DNA of 64,000 nt from REEB95 sp050729835 (GTDB lineage: Bacteria > Pseudomonadota > Alphaproteobacteria > ATCC43930 > CGMCC-115725), in contig JBOHLS010000014.1 in NCBI GenBank assembly GCA_050729835.1, positions 1 through 64,000 on the forward strand, given 5' to 3'. Positions 36,089-45,788 of the stretch are shown here, in pieces. The notes beneath the pieces were generated by a model. The model worked only from the letters and a program-made list of their open reading frames with translations, was not told where the DNA came from and ran no database searches. How positions within the stretch are numbered: the first letter of the stretch is position 1; each line of letters begins with the position of its first letter. The translations under genes were made by a program, and so were the position numbers.

Positions 36089-37834
36089 GTGCGCCGTTTC
36101 GTCGTCGGAGTGCTGGCCGTGATCGGCGCCGTCACGCTGCTCGGCATGCTGGGCGTCGCCGGGCTGGCGGTCTGGACGAAGATCGGCGGGCCGCGGGTGC
36201 CCGCGGCGGCAATCCTGACGCTCGACGTCGACGGCAACCTGCCGGATGCGCCACAAGGCGGCGGCCTGCTCGCGCTACTGCGGCCGCATCGGACCAGCCT
36301 GCGCGACGCCGTCGACGCGCTCGACAAGGCCGGCCGCGATCCGCGGGTCAAGGGCCTGCTGCTGCGCATCGGCGGCGACGATCTCGGCTTCGCCCAGGTG
36401 CAGGAGCTGCGCGATGCGATCCGGGCATTCCGCGCCCGCGGCAAGTTCGCCCTCGCCTATTCCGACAGCTTCGGCGAATTCGGCTCCGGCACCCGCGCCT
36501 ATTACCTCGCCAGCGCCTGCGACGCGATCTGGCTCCAGCCGCTCGGCATGGTCGGGCTGGTCGGCTTGCGTGCCGAGGAGCCGTTCTTCCGCGGCACGCT
36601 CGACAAGCTTGGCTTGGTGCCGCGCTTCGATCAGCGCGAGCAGTACAAGACGGCGATGAACGTCCTGACCCAGACCAAGATGACTGACGCCGAGCGCGAG
36701 CAGCTGCAATCGCTGCTCGGCTCGCTGCTCGATCAGATCGTCGTCGGCATCAGCGACGGCCGCAAGCTGGCGCCCGACCGGGTGCGCGCCCTGATCGCCG
36801 GCGGCCCCTATCTGGCGAAAGACGCGCTCGACGACCACCTGGTCGATCGTCTCGGCTATGTCGGCGAGGCGCTCGACGCGCTGAAGGTGCGCGCCGGCGC
36901 CGGCGCCAAGGCGATGCAGCTCGCCGACTATCTCGACAGCGTGGGGCAACCGCACGCCGCGGGCCCGGTGGTGGCGCTGATCTATGCCGACGGGCTGATG
37001 ACCCGCGGCAAGAGCGACAGCGGCGCCCTATTCGGCAGCGGCGTCATGGGCGCGGACAGCGTCGTCCACGCCTTCCGCCTCGCGATCCGGGACAAGGCCG
37101 TGCGCGCCATCCTGTTGCGCATCGACAGCCCCGGCGGCTCGGCGGTGGCGGCAGAATCGATCTGGGACGCGGTCAAGGAGGCGCGCGCCGCGGGCAAGAA
37201 GGTGATCGTCAGCATGGGCGGCGTCGCCGGCTCAGGCGGCTATTACATCGCCGCCGACGCCGACAAGATCGTCGCTGAGCCGGCCACTCTCACCGGCTCG
37301 ATCGGCGTCGTCGCCGGCAAAATCCTGGTCGGCGGACTGCTCGACAAGATCGGCGCCGGCGACGCCGCGGTGCAGACCTCGGACAACGCCGCGTTGTTCA
37401 GCGCGCTCGAGGATTTCTCGCCCGCAGGCCACAAGCAATTCGAGGCGGCGCTCGACAGCATCTATGCCGGCTTCAAATCGCGCGTCGCCGAGGGCCGCCA
37501 CATGAGCGAGGCCGAGGTCGAGGCCGTCGCCAAGGGCCGCGTCTGGACCGGCGCGCAGGCCAAGGACGCGAACCTGGTCGATGCACTGGGTGGCTACGAC
37601 ACCGCGATCGCGCTGGCCAAGGCCGAAATCGGCGTGCCGGTGAGCGGCAACATCACGCTCCGGACCTATCCGCGGCCCGAAAGCGGCTTGGGCGTGCTGG
37701 TGCATCGCCTGCTCGGCGGCCGGGACGAGGACCCGCTGGCGATCCTGCCGTCGCTGTCCAGCGTCATGCGCGAGCTGGCCGCGCTCGCCTTCCGCCCCGG
37801 CATGCTGGTGATGCAACCGATCGAGATCCGCTAG
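36089..37834 (+). CDS. sppA: Signal peptide peptidase SppA, 67-kDa type
   Basis: The 581-residue protein has an N-terminal membrane helix (about residues 4-28) and two tandem S49 domains, as in E. coli SppA. The catalytic Ser of the C-terminal domain is in GVAGSGGYYIAAD; the partner Lys is expected in the N-terminal domain. It digests cleaved signal peptides in the inner membrane. GTG 36089 follows GGGAGG by five bases; an upstream TTG is less likely. Its stop shares the four-base palindrome CTAG with the stop of the convergent methyltransferase. Confidence 0.92.
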   Translation: MRRFVVGVLAVIGAVTLLGMLGVAGLAVWTKIGGPRVPAAAILTLDVDGNLPDAPQGGGLLALLRPHRTSLRDAVDALDKAGRDPRVKGLLLRIGGDDLGFAQVQELRDAIRAFRARGKFALAYSDSFGEFGSGTRAYYLASACDAIWLQPLGMVGLVGLRAEEPFFRGTLDKLGLVPRFDQREQYKTAMNVLTQTKMTDAEREQLQSLLGSLLDQIVVGISDGRKLAPDRVRALIAGGPYLAKDALDDHLVDRLGYVGEALDALKVRAGAGAKAMQLADYLDSVGQPHAAGPVVALIYADGLMTRGKSDSGALFGSGVMGADSVVHAFRLAIRDKAVRAILLRIDSPGGSAVAAESIWDAVKEARAAGKKVIVSMGGVAGSGGYYIAADADKIVAEPATLTGSIGVVAGKILVGGLLDKIGAGDAAVQTSDNAALFSALEDFSPAGHKQFEAALDSIYAGFKSRVAEGRHMSEAEVEAVAKGRVWTGAQAKDANLVDALGGYDTAIALAKAEIGVPVSGNITLRTYPRPESGLGVLVHRLLGGRDEDPLAILPSLSSVMRELAALAFRPGMLVMQPIEIR

Positions 37835-39084
37835 CGCCGCTCGAAGCGCGCCACCAGCTCGAGGTGCGACGACCAGACGAACGAGTCGACTGGCGCGACG
37901 CGCGCCAGATCGTAGCCGCCGTCGGCCAGGATGCGGGCGTCGCGCGCGAAAGTCGCCGGATTGCACGACACAGCGACGACACGCGGCACCGCCGACTCGG
38001 CGAGCGTGCGGCTCTGCGGCGCGGCGCCGGTCCGCGGCGGATCGAACACCACGGCATCGAACCGCGCGAGCTCGTCCGCCGACAGCGGCCGGCGCACGAG
38101 ATCACGGCGCTCCACGGTGACGCGGTCGCCAAGCGTGACGCGCGCAGCCGCCTGGCTGAGCGCCTTGGCGGCTTCGGCATCGCCCTCGACGGCGTGGACC
38201 GGCGCGCGGGTTGTTAGCGCGAAAGTGAAGGTACCGATTCCGGCATAGAGATCGGCGACACGGCGCGGCTTGCCGACGGCGTCGAGTACCAGCGCACCGA
38301 GCGCCGCATCGGCCTCGGCGCTCGCCTGCAAGAACGCATCGGACGGCAGGTCGACGGCGACGCCGGCGAAGACCGCGCGCACCGGCCGGCGCTGCGCCAC
38401 CGGCGCGACAACCTTGCCTGCCTGCCATGACAGCCGCGCGAGATCGTGCGCGGCGGCGAAACACGCCAGCACCTCCAAGCCGTCGAGCCCCGGCGGTTTC
38501 GGTAACTCGAGCAACAAATTGACGCCAGCGTCGCCGAGCATCAGCGCCGCGCTCGCCGTGCCGCGCCGCGGCAGGATTTCGGCCGCGAGCGTCCGCAGCG
38601 GTTCGACCAAAGCGAATAACGCCGGATGCAGCACGCGACATTCACGCATGTCGACGATGGCGTGGCTCATCCGACCGTGGAAACCGACGACGGTTTCGCC
38701 GTTGCGCGCCAGCGCCAAGCGCGCGCGACGGCGCGTGCCAGGCGCGAGCCGGCGCAGCTTCGCGATCTCGACGTCCTTGAAACCATGCTGCGCCAGTGCG
38801 CCCTTGAGCCAACCGAGCTTCGCCGCGGCATAAGTTTCGTCCGACAGATGCTGCAAGGCGCAGCCGCCGCAGGCGCCGAAATGGGCGCAGACCGGCGTGG
38901 CGCGAGCGCCGGCGGCCAAAATCTCGATGATTGCGCCGCGGCGCTCACCTTTTTCGGTGGACAGGCGCACCCGCACGCGGTCGCCGGGCGCGGTAAAGGG
39001 CACGTAGACCGGCTTGCCTTCGTAGCGCGCGACGCCATCGCCGCGCACGCCGACGCTGTCGATCGAAAGGACAATTTCCGTCAT
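37831..39084 (-). CDS. TrmA/RlmD-family RNA (uracil-C5) methyltransferase
   Basis: The 417-residue protein has an N-terminal TRAM RNA-binding domain, an iron-sulfur cluster motif with Cys66, Cys72 and Cys75 (C-x5-C-x2-C) and a fourth Cys in MRECRVLHP. It then has a Rossmann methyltransferase domain with ADLYAGIGTFTFAL, VFDPPRTGA and catalytic Cys in VSCNPATFARD. Targets in the family are U1939 or U747 of 23S rRNA, or U54 of tRNA; which one cannot be told here. The ATG overlaps the tlyA stop (ATGA). Confidence 0.9.
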   Translation of the reverse strand: MTEIVLSIDSVGVRGDGVARYEGKPVYVPFTAPGDRVRVRLSTEKGERRGAIIEILAAGARATPVCAHFGACGGCALQHLSDETYAAAKLGWLKGALAQHGFKDVEIAKLRRLAPGTRRRARLALARNGETVVGFHGRMSHAIVDMRECRVLHPALFALVEPLRTLAAEILPRRGTASAALMLGDAGVNLLLELPKPPGLDGLEVLACFAAAHDLARLSWQAGKVVAPVAQRRPVRAVFAGVAVDLPSDAFLQASAEADAALGALVLDAVGKPRRVADLYAGIGTFTFALTTRAPVHAVEGDAEAAKALSQAAARVTLGDRVTVERRDLVRRPLSADELARFDAVVFDPPRTGAAPQSRTLAESAVPRVVAVSCNPATFARDARILADGGYDLARVAPVDSFVWSSHLELVARFERR

Positions 39085-39875
39085 TGATCTTGGCTTCGCA
39101 CGACGCCGCGCGGCGTTTGCGCGGCGGCTGTGCTACGCGGGCCGCGCTCGGCGGCGACAAGGAATTCGACATTGCCTTCGGGGCCGCGGATCGGGCTCTC
39201 GACGATTCCGAGCACGCGCCAATCCTGGGACGCGAGCCACGCCGCGATGCGGTCGCAGACCTCGCGGTGGAGATCCCGATCGCGCACCACGCCGCCTTTG
39301 CCGACGCGCTTCGGGCCGACCTCGAATTGTGGCTTGATCAGCGCCACGAGCCGCGCGCGCGGCTTGGCCAGCGCCAACGGCGCCGGCAGCACGGTTTCGA
39401 GGCCGATGAAGCTGGCGTCGCAGACCACCAGATCCACCGGCTCGGGCACCTGCGCGGCCGTCAGGTGCCGGGCGTTGACGCGTTCGAGCAGCGCGACGCG
39501 CGGATCGTTGCGCAGCGACCAGGCGAACTGGCCGAAGCCGACATCGACGGCATAGACGCGCGTGGCGCCGCACCGGAGCAGCGCGTCGGTGAAGCCGCCG
39601 GTCGAGGCGCCGACATCGAGCGCGACCAGGCCACGCGGATCAATTTTGAAATGATCGAGCGCGTGCGCGAGCTTGACGCCGCCGCGCGACACGAAGGGGT
39701 GGTCCTTGCCTCGAACCTCGAGCGGCGCGTCCGCGGCCAGCGTCGCGCCCGGCTTGTCGAGGCGTTTCTCGCCGCTGAACACCGTGCCGGCAATAATCAA
39801 TGCCTGGGCACGGGACCGGGTCGGCGCCAAGCCACGCTCGACCAGCAGGTGATCGAGGCGCCGCTTTTGGGTCAT
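39081..39875 (-). CDS. tlyA: TlyA-family rRNA (cytidine-2'-O)-methyltransferase
   Basis: The 264-residue protein has an S4 RNA-binding domain at residues 5-65 (RLDHLLVERGLAPTRSRAQA) and an FtsJ-like methyltransferase domain with VSRGGVKLAHALDHF, LDVGASTGGFTDALLRCGA and CDASFIGLETVLP. TlyA enzymes 2'-O-methylate cytidines in 16S and sometimes 23S rRNA; some relatives have haemolysin-like names only. It lies between dxs and the uracil methyltransferase gene on the same strand, a conserved alphaproteobacterial order. Confidence 0.92.
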   Translation of the reverse strand: MTQKRRLDHLLVERGLAPTRSRAQALIIAGTVFSGEKRLDKPGATLAADAPLEVRGKDHPFVSRGGVKLAHALDHFKIDPRGLVALDVGASTGGFTDALLRCGATRVYAVDVGFGQFAWSLRNDPRVALLERVNARHLTAAQVPEPVDLVVCDASFIGLETVLPAPLALAKPRARLVALIKPQFEVGPKRVGKGGVVRDRDLHREVCDRIAAWLASQDWRVLGIVESPIRGPEGNVEFLVAAERGPRSTAAAQTPRGVVRSQDQ

Positions 39876-39890
39876 GCCGTTAATTCCTCC

Positions 39891-39967
39891 GTCGCCCCTG
39901 CGAAAGCAGGGACCCAGGGTAACGGCACAGCGCCTGCCCTGGATTCCCGCTTGCGCGGGAATGACGA
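39891..39967. repeat. Palindromic intergenic element, copy 3 of 3
   Basis: GTCGCCCCTGCGAAAGCAGGGACCCAGG forms the first hairpin half and CCCTGGATTCCCGCTTGCGCGGGAATGACGA the second. It is reversed in relation to copy 2, since the two half types are swapped. It lies in the 118-bp gap between dxs and tlyA, so both are probably still in one transcript or the element acts as a processing site. Confidence 0.78.
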
Positions 39968-39993
39968 ACTATACTTTGGAACGAGAGCGAACC

Positions 39994-41928
39994 CTAGGCG
40001 CGCGCCGAGCGCTCGATCTCCGCGCGGCCAAGCGCCACTAGCGCCGTCTGCTTGATGTGGCGCGCGTTGAGGCCGGCTTCGTCATATTGCTTCGCCGGCG
40101 AGTCGTGGTCTATGAAGCGATCGGGCAGGACCATCGGCCGCACCTTGAGGCCTCGGTCGAGCAGCCCGACATGCGCCAAGTGGTGCAGCACGTGGCTGCC
40201 GAAGCCGCCGATGGCGGCCTCCTCGACCGTGATCAGCACTTCGTGCTCGCGCGCCAGGCGTTCGACCAGTTCGGTGTCGAGCGGCTTGGCGAAGCGCGCG
40301 TCGGCCACCGTGGTCGACAGCCCGAGATGACCGAGCTCCTCGGCGGCCTTGAGCGCCTCCTGGAGGCGGGTGCCGAGGCTCAAAATGGCAATCGAATTGC
40401 CTTCGCGCAGAATGCGGCCTTTGCCTATGGGAAGCACTTCGCCCTTCGGGGGAAGAGCGACGCCCACACCCTCGCCGCGCGGATAGCGCAGCGCCGAGGG
40501 CGCGTCGTCGATCGCCGCCGCGGTCGCCACCATGTGCACGAGCTCGGCCTCGTCGGCCGCCGCCATGATGACGAAATGCGGCAGGCAGCCGAGATAGGCG
40601 AGATCGAACGAGCCGGCATGCGTCGCGCCGTCGGCACCGACGAGCCCAGCGCGATCCATGGCGAAGCGCACCGGCAGCTTCTGGATGGCGACGTCGTGCA
40701 CCACCTGGTCGTAGGCGCGCTGGAGGAAGGTCGAATAGATCGTGGCGAAGGGCTTCAAGCCCTCGCAGGCCAAGCCGGCGGCGAAGGTAACCGCGTGCTG
40801 CTCGGCGATGCCGACGTCGAAGGTGCGGTTCGGGAAGCGCTCGGCGAATTTGTCGAGGCCGGTGCCGGACGGCATGGCGGCGGTGATAGCGACGATGCGC
40901 TCGTCGCGTTCGGCCTCGGCGATCAGCGCCTTGGCATAGACCGAGGTGTAGGACGGCGCCGCCGCCTTGCCCTTGACCTGGGCGCCGGTGGCGACGTCGA
41001 ACTTGACCACGCCGTGATACTTGTCGGCGGCGGCCTCGGCCGGCGCATAGCCGTGGCCCTTTTGCGTCACGACATGCACCAGGACCGGGCCTTCGTGGTC
41101 GCTGTCGCGCAGGTTTTTCAGCACCGGCAGCAGATGATCGAGATTATGACCATCAATGGGCCCGACATAGAAGAAGCCGAGCTCTTCGAACAAGGTGCCG
41201 CCGGTGACCATGCCGCGGGCGTATTCGTCGGCGCGGCGCGCCGCCTTGGCGAGGCCACGCGGGAAGCGTTTGGCCATAGCCGCGCCGAGCTGACGCAGGC
41301 TGCGATAGGGCTTGGACGACAGCAGGCGCGAGAGGTACGCGCTCATCGCGCCGACCGGCGGCGCGATCGACATGTCGTTGTCGTTCAAGATCACGATCAG
41401 GCGCGAGTTCATCGCGCCGGCGTTGTTCATCGCCTCGTAGGCCATGCCGGCGCTCATCGCGCCGTCGCCGATGACGGCGATGACGTTGTTTTTGCGACCC
41501 TGGAGGTCGCGGCCGACCGCCATGCCGAGGCCGGCGGAGATCGAGGTTGAGCTGTGCGCCGCGCCGAACGGGTCGTATTCGCTTTCGGTCCGCCGGGTGA
41601 AGCCCGAGAGGCCGCCGCCCTGCCGTAGCGTGCGGATGCGGTCGCGGCGTCCGGTGATGATCTTGTGCGGATAGGCTTGATGGCCGACGTCCCAGACCAG
41701 CCGATCCTTCGGCGTGTCGAAGACGTAATGCAGCGCCGCGGTGAGCTCGACCACGCCGAGGCCGGCGCCGAGATGGCCGCCGGTGACCGAGACCGCGTCG
41801 ACCAGCTCACGGCGCAACTCGTCGGCGAATTGTCGCAGCTGGCCCTCGTCGAGCTTGCGCAGATCGGCCGGAGTGTTGACTTGATCCAGCAGAGGCGTCA
41901 GGTCATTGCGCAACAGCTGCGTATTCAT
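39994..41928 (-). CDS. dxs: 1-deoxy-D-xylulose-5-phosphate synthase
   Basis: Dxs condenses pyruvate and glyceraldehyde-3-phosphate with thiamine diphosphate, the entry step of the MEP isoprenoid pathway. The 644-residue protein has VTGGHLGAGLGVVELTAALH, HQAYPHKIITGRRD, the TPP motif VIGDGAMSAGMAYEAMNNAG ending in NDNDMS, and the central EQHAVTFAAGLA. It diverges from ispH across 228 bp, so two MEP genes may share a control region. Length and motifs are normal. Confidence 0.97.
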   Translation of the reverse strand: MNTQLLRNDLTPLLDQVNTPADLRKLDEGQLRQFADELRRELVDAVSVTGGHLGAGLGVVELTAALHYVFDTPKDRLVWDVGHQAYPHKIITGRRDRIRTLRQGGGLSGFTRRTESEYDPFGAAHSSTSISAGLGMAVGRDLQGRKNNVIAVIGDGAMSAGMAYEAMNNAGAMNSRLIVILNDNDMSIAPPVGAMSAYLSRLLSSKPYRSLRQLGAAMAKRFPRGLAKAARRADEYARGMVTGGTLFEELGFFYVGPIDGHNLDHLLPVLKNLRDSDHEGPVLVHVVTQKGHGYAPAEAAADKYHGVVKFDVATGAQVKGKAAAPSYTSVYAKALIAEAERDERIVAITAAMPSGTGLDKFAERFPNRTFDVGIAEQHAVTFAAGLACEGLKPFATIYSTFLQRAYDQVVHDVAIQKLPVRFAMDRAGLVGADGATHAGSFDLAYLGCLPHFVIMAAADEAELVHMVATAAAIDDAPSALRYPRGEGVGVALPPKGEVLPIGKGRILREGNSIAILSLGTRLQEALKAAEELGHLGLSTTVADARFAKPLDTELVERLAREHEVLITVEEAAIGGFGSHVLHHLAHVGLLDRGLKVRPMVLPDRFIDHDSPAKQYDEAGLNARHIKQTALVALGRAEIERSARA

Positions 41929-42156
41929 GGGTCTCGCGGAGTCGTGGTGAACAAAATCTCTCGACCGTGCCAGGACACGGCTCTGGTGCGAAGACTAGAC
42001 ACAGAACGGCACCAGAAGCAATTTAGTTGCTTGCCGGCACCACGATTTAGCCTCATTTTGCCGTGGGTTAGCCCCCTGGTCGGGTGACGATTTCTGCGTA
42101 TAATGCGGCGCAACACGGCGGGCGGTCCTGACCGTCGCCGGAGAGCGAGGATGTGA
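41929..42156. promoter_or_regulatory. Divergent dxs/ispH control region
   Basis: A consensus TATAAT at 42099-42104 lies 52 bp before the ispH start and is the best -10 box; no strong -35 is seen at the expected distance. On the dxs side, AAGCAA (42016-42021) and TTGCTT (42027-42032) form a small hairpin flanked by two CGGCACC direct repeats (42008-42014 and 42035-42041). The region is AT-richer than the genes. No known riboswitch was recognised. Confidence 0.45.
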
Positions 42157-43089
42157 ATGCGTGTTGTACTGGCTCAGCCGCGCGGATTCTGCGCCGGCGT
42201 AGAGCGCGCCATCGACATCGTCGAGCGCGCGATCGAGAAATACGGGCCGCCGATCTACGTGCGCCACGAGATCGTGCATAACAGGCACGTCGTCGAGCGG
42301 CTGCGCGCCAAGGGGGCGCATTTCGTCGACGAGCTCGACGAGATTCCGCCGGGCAGCGTCACCATCTTCAGCGCCCACGGGGTGTCGAGCGCGGTCGAGG
42401 ACGCCGCGGCGAGTCGCAGCCTGCCGGTGATCGACGCCACCTGCCCGCTGGTCTCCAAGGTGCACAGCGAGGGCCAGCGTTACGCCGCGCAGGGCCGCGA
42501 GATCGTGCTGGTCGGCCATGCCGGCCATCCCGAGATCGAGGGCACGATGGGCCGGATCAACGGCAAGGTGCATCTCATCTCGCGCGCCGAGGAAGTCGCC
42601 CGGCTCAAGGTTAGCAACCCGCACAAGCTCGCCTTCATCACCCAGACCACGCTGTCGGTCGACGACACCAAGGCGGTGATCGACGCGCTGCGGCAGCGCT
42701 TCCCCGACATCGTCGGGCCGGACACCAAGGACATCTGCTACGCGACGCAGAACCGCCAGCGCGCGGTGCGGGAACTGGCGCAGCAGGTCGACGTTGTCCT
42801 GGTCGTGGGCGCCGCCAACAGCTCGAACTCCAACCGGTTGCGCGAAATCGCCGCCGAGCAGGGCGTCAAAGCCTATCTCGTCACCGACGCCGAGGCGCTC
42901 GACCCCGCCTGGGTCAAGGGCGCCAAAGCCGTCGGCATCACCGCCGGCGCCTCGGCGCCGGAGGAACTGGTCCAGAACCTGATCGCGCGGCTCAAGCAGC
43001 TGAGCGATGTCGAATGCGAGAAGCTGCCCGGCATCACCGAGAACGTGCGCTTCCGCATGCCCCCCGAACTCGCCGAAACCGCCGGCTGA
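42157..43089 (+). CDS. ispH: 4-hydroxy-3-methylbut-2-enyl diphosphate reductase
   Basis: IspH makes IPP and DMAPP in the last MEP step using a [4Fe-4S] cluster. The 310-residue protein has the three cluster Cys: Cys12 in PRGFCAGVERAI, one in DATCPLVSKVH and one in ICYATQNRQ. Substrate-binding segments include HEIVHNRHVV, FSAHGVS, and ITAGASAPEELV at the end. It is followed 28 bp later by hpnH on the same strand, which links precursor supply to hopanoid tailoring. Confidence 0.97.
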   Translation: MRVVLAQPRGFCAGVERAIDIVERAIEKYGPPIYVRHEIVHNRHVVERLRAKGAHFVDELDEIPPGSVTIFSAHGVSSAVEDAAASRSLPVIDATCPLVSKVHSEGQRYAAQGREIVLVGHAGHPEIEGTMGRINGKVHLISRAEEVARLKVSNPHKLAFITQTTLSVDDTKAVIDALRQRFPDIVGPDTKDICYATQNRQRAVRELAQQVDVVLVVGAANSSNSNRLREIAAEQGVKAYLVTDAEALDPAWVKGAKAVGITAGASAPEELVQNLIARLKQLSDVECEKLPGITENVRFRMPPELAETAG

Positions 43090-43117
43090 AAGCCTCGAAC
43101 GAGAGAGGTCGAACCCC

Positions 43118-44236
<1,119 letters not shown>

Positions 44237-44262
44237 CGCCGATTTGAACCCGCGAACGAACC

Positions 44263-44288
44263 AGGCCGGATGCTGTCCCGGCCTTTTT
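44263..44288 (+). terminator. Intrinsic terminator of ispH-hpnH
   Basis: The stem AGGCCGG (44263-44269) and CCGGCCT (44278-44284) with an 8-base loop is followed by TTTTT, 27 bp beyond the hpnH stop. Confidence 0.85.
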
Positions 44289-44364
44289 CGTTGTCGGCTC
44301 ACGACACCGTGTGGGGCCGGCGACGGACCGGCGGCCCTATAATCCGTCAACCGGGAGCGATCCC

Positions 44365-44508
44365 ATGTGCCGCATCGTTGCCGCGTCGCTCGTGCTGTCG
44401 TTCGTCGCGCTTGCCGCCAGCGGGCCGGCGCCGCAACGGCAATGGCCGATCTGGACTGGCGGCGGCATCTACGACAGCCCGGATTCCTATCGCGGCCCCG
44501 TCAATTAG
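44365..44508 (+). CDS. Tiny secreted protein (47 aa)
   Basis: ATG 44365, preceded by GGGAGCG, gives MCRIVAASLVLSFVALAAS and then a mature part of about 25 residues ending IYDSPDSYRGPVN. The first 19 residues look like a Sec signal peptide with cleavage near ALAAS-GPAP. The mature part shares the pattern G-[IV]-Y-D-x-P-x-x-Y with the frameshifted small gene 12 bp downstream, so the two appear to be tandem paralogues. No family is recognised. Confidence 0.5.
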   Translation: MCRIVAASLVLSFVALAASGPAPQRQWPIWTGGGIYDSPDSYRGPVN

Positions 44509-44520
44509 GCAGGACCCGCC

Positions 44521-44689
44521 ATGTCGAGAATGCGCTTCGCCGCCGTCGCCGTTGCCCTGGGCATCGTCCTCGGCCGCGTGTCGCGGCTCCGAACAGCCGC
44601 AGGTGACGCATTGGTACGGCACCGGCTCCTACACCACCGGAGTCTACGACGATCCCGCGTGGTATCAAGTGCCCACCGGCCCGATGTGA
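44521..44689 (+). pseudogene. Tiny lipoprotein gene with a one-base frameshift
   Basis: From ATG 44521 the frame gives MSRMRFAAVAVALGIVLG and then nonsense. Dropping one G at 44572-44573 changes the end of the signal to IVLAACRGSEQPQV, a perfect lipobox, and continues to THWYGTGSYTTGVYDDPAWY and a stop at 44689. The repaired product is about 55 residues, with a mature lipoprotein of some 36. The exact fit of the lipobox shows what the intact frame was. It may be a real mutation or a read error. Confidence 0.6.
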
Positions 44690-44692
44690 TGC

Positions 44693-45571
44693 TCAGGCGT
44701 TGTAGTTGACCGTCCCCGCCGCGACCAGATCGTAGCCGCCGAGAGTCTGCGCCTTGTCGGCGAACTCGGGCGAACGCGCAAGGCTCAGCAGCCGCTGCAC
44801 CGACGGCTCGAAATAATCGCGCCGCCGCATCGCCAGATCGAAACGCTCCCAGCGCAGCGGCACGAAGCCGAGCTTGTGGCGCTGGGCGACGGCACGCACC
44901 GCGACGCCCGCATCCGCCTTGCCGTCGAGGATCGCCGTGGCGATGTCGGTCTCGGTCAACGCCGGCTGCGTCGGGCCCGGCAGGTCGTCGAGCCGGAGCC
45001 CGGACTCGGCGAGCACGTGACGCAGCAGCACCTGCGCGCCAGCGCCTTCCTGGCGGCGCAGCACTCGCACGCCGTTGCGTCCGAGGTCGGCCGGCGAAGC
45101 GATGTTGCGCGGGTTGTCGCGCGCCACCACCAGGCCCTGCTCCCGCTTGGCCCATTCGACCAGCACAACGTCGGCGAGCCCGCCCAAGGCCTGGATCGCC
45201 GGCCGGTTGTATTCGCCGCTCGCCGGATCGAGCAGGTGGATGCCGGCAAGCACGGCCTTGTTGGCGACCAGGCGCCGGAGCCCGTCCTCGCTGCCGCCCG
45301 CCAGTAGCGCCAGTTCGGAGCCCGATTCCCGCAACGCCCATTCGAGCAGCGGGTCGTGGCTGCCGGCCGCGACCGGCGGCGCCGGATGCAGGTCGGGGCC
45401 GGCAAACTCGGTCTGCCGCGTCACCCAAAGATCGACGAGTCGGCGCGGAAACAGCAGCTTGCCGGTGACCCGGGAGCAGGGAATCTGCTTGGTGCGAACG
45501 AGTTCATAGATCGTCCGCTCCTTCAACCGAAGGTAGTCGGCGACCTCGGCGGTGTTGAAAAACTCGCGCAT
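44693..45571 (-). CDS. Transcription regulator: excisionase-type HTH plus periplasmic-binding-like sensor domain
   Basis: The 292-residue protein begins MREFFNTAEVADYLRLKERT, an excisionase/MerR-type helix-turn-helix (about residues 3-50). A PBP-like domain covers about 80-285, with HDPLLEWALRES, LLDPASGEYNRPAI, DIATAILDGKADAGVAVRAV and DLVAAGTVNYN. PBP-like sensors of this form are known in molybdate- or tungstate-linked regulators. There is no signal peptide, so it senses a cytoplasmic ligand. ATG 45571 follows GAGGAG. It diverges from the oxalate/formate-type transporter and is its likely regulator. Confidence 0.8.
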   Translation of the reverse strand: MREFFNTAEVADYLRLKERTIYELVRTKQIPCSRVTGKLLFPRRLVDLWVTRQTEFAGPDLHPAPPVAAGSHDPLLEWALRESGSELALLAGGSEDGLRRLVANKAVLAGIHLLDPASGEYNRPAIQALGGLADVVLVEWAKREQGLVVARDNPRNIASPADLGRNGVRVLRRQEGAGAQVLLRHVLAESGLRLDDLPGPTQPALTETDIATAILDGKADAGVAVRAVAQRHKLGFVPLRWERFDLAMRRRDYFEPSVQRLLSLARSPEFADKAQTLGGYDLVAAGTVNYNA

Positions 45572-45788
45572 GGGCTCCTCGGCAGAATTATGCATATCCT
45601 GCCAAAATTTACGCGATCCTGCCGCTGTCGTTTTTCTTGCACAATTTTGCGGATTAAAACCGGTGGTACACCACCATGAAAAAATTGTTAGCTCCGGACC
45701 ACAATAGGAGCTAACCAAATAGGGTCGGACTCCTTTTCCAAAGGGGCCGGCGCGTAAAAAGTCAGAAACACCTCGGAGGGGACCCCCA
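45572..45788. promoter_or_regulatory. Divergent control region with two palindromes (regulator/transporter)
   Basis: GGTGGT-AC-ACCACC (45662-45675) has 6-bp arms. TTAGCTCC (45688-45695) and GGAGCTAA (45707-45714) are perfect 8-bp arms with an 11-base centre. Both lie upstream of the transporter and are candidate operators for the HTH-PBP protein. The 217-bp gap is distinctly AT-richer than the surrounding DNA. CGGAGGGG at 45774-45781 is the ribosome site of the transporter gene. Confidence 0.55.

Noticed and set aside
29523..39967. The three dispersed repeats as a CRISPR array
   Set aside because: Copies are kilobases apart, palindromic and of variable centre; no spacer periodicity.
41929..42156. 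Thiamine or other riboswitch ahead of dxs
   Set aside because: No known riboswitch core sequence could be recognised by eye.
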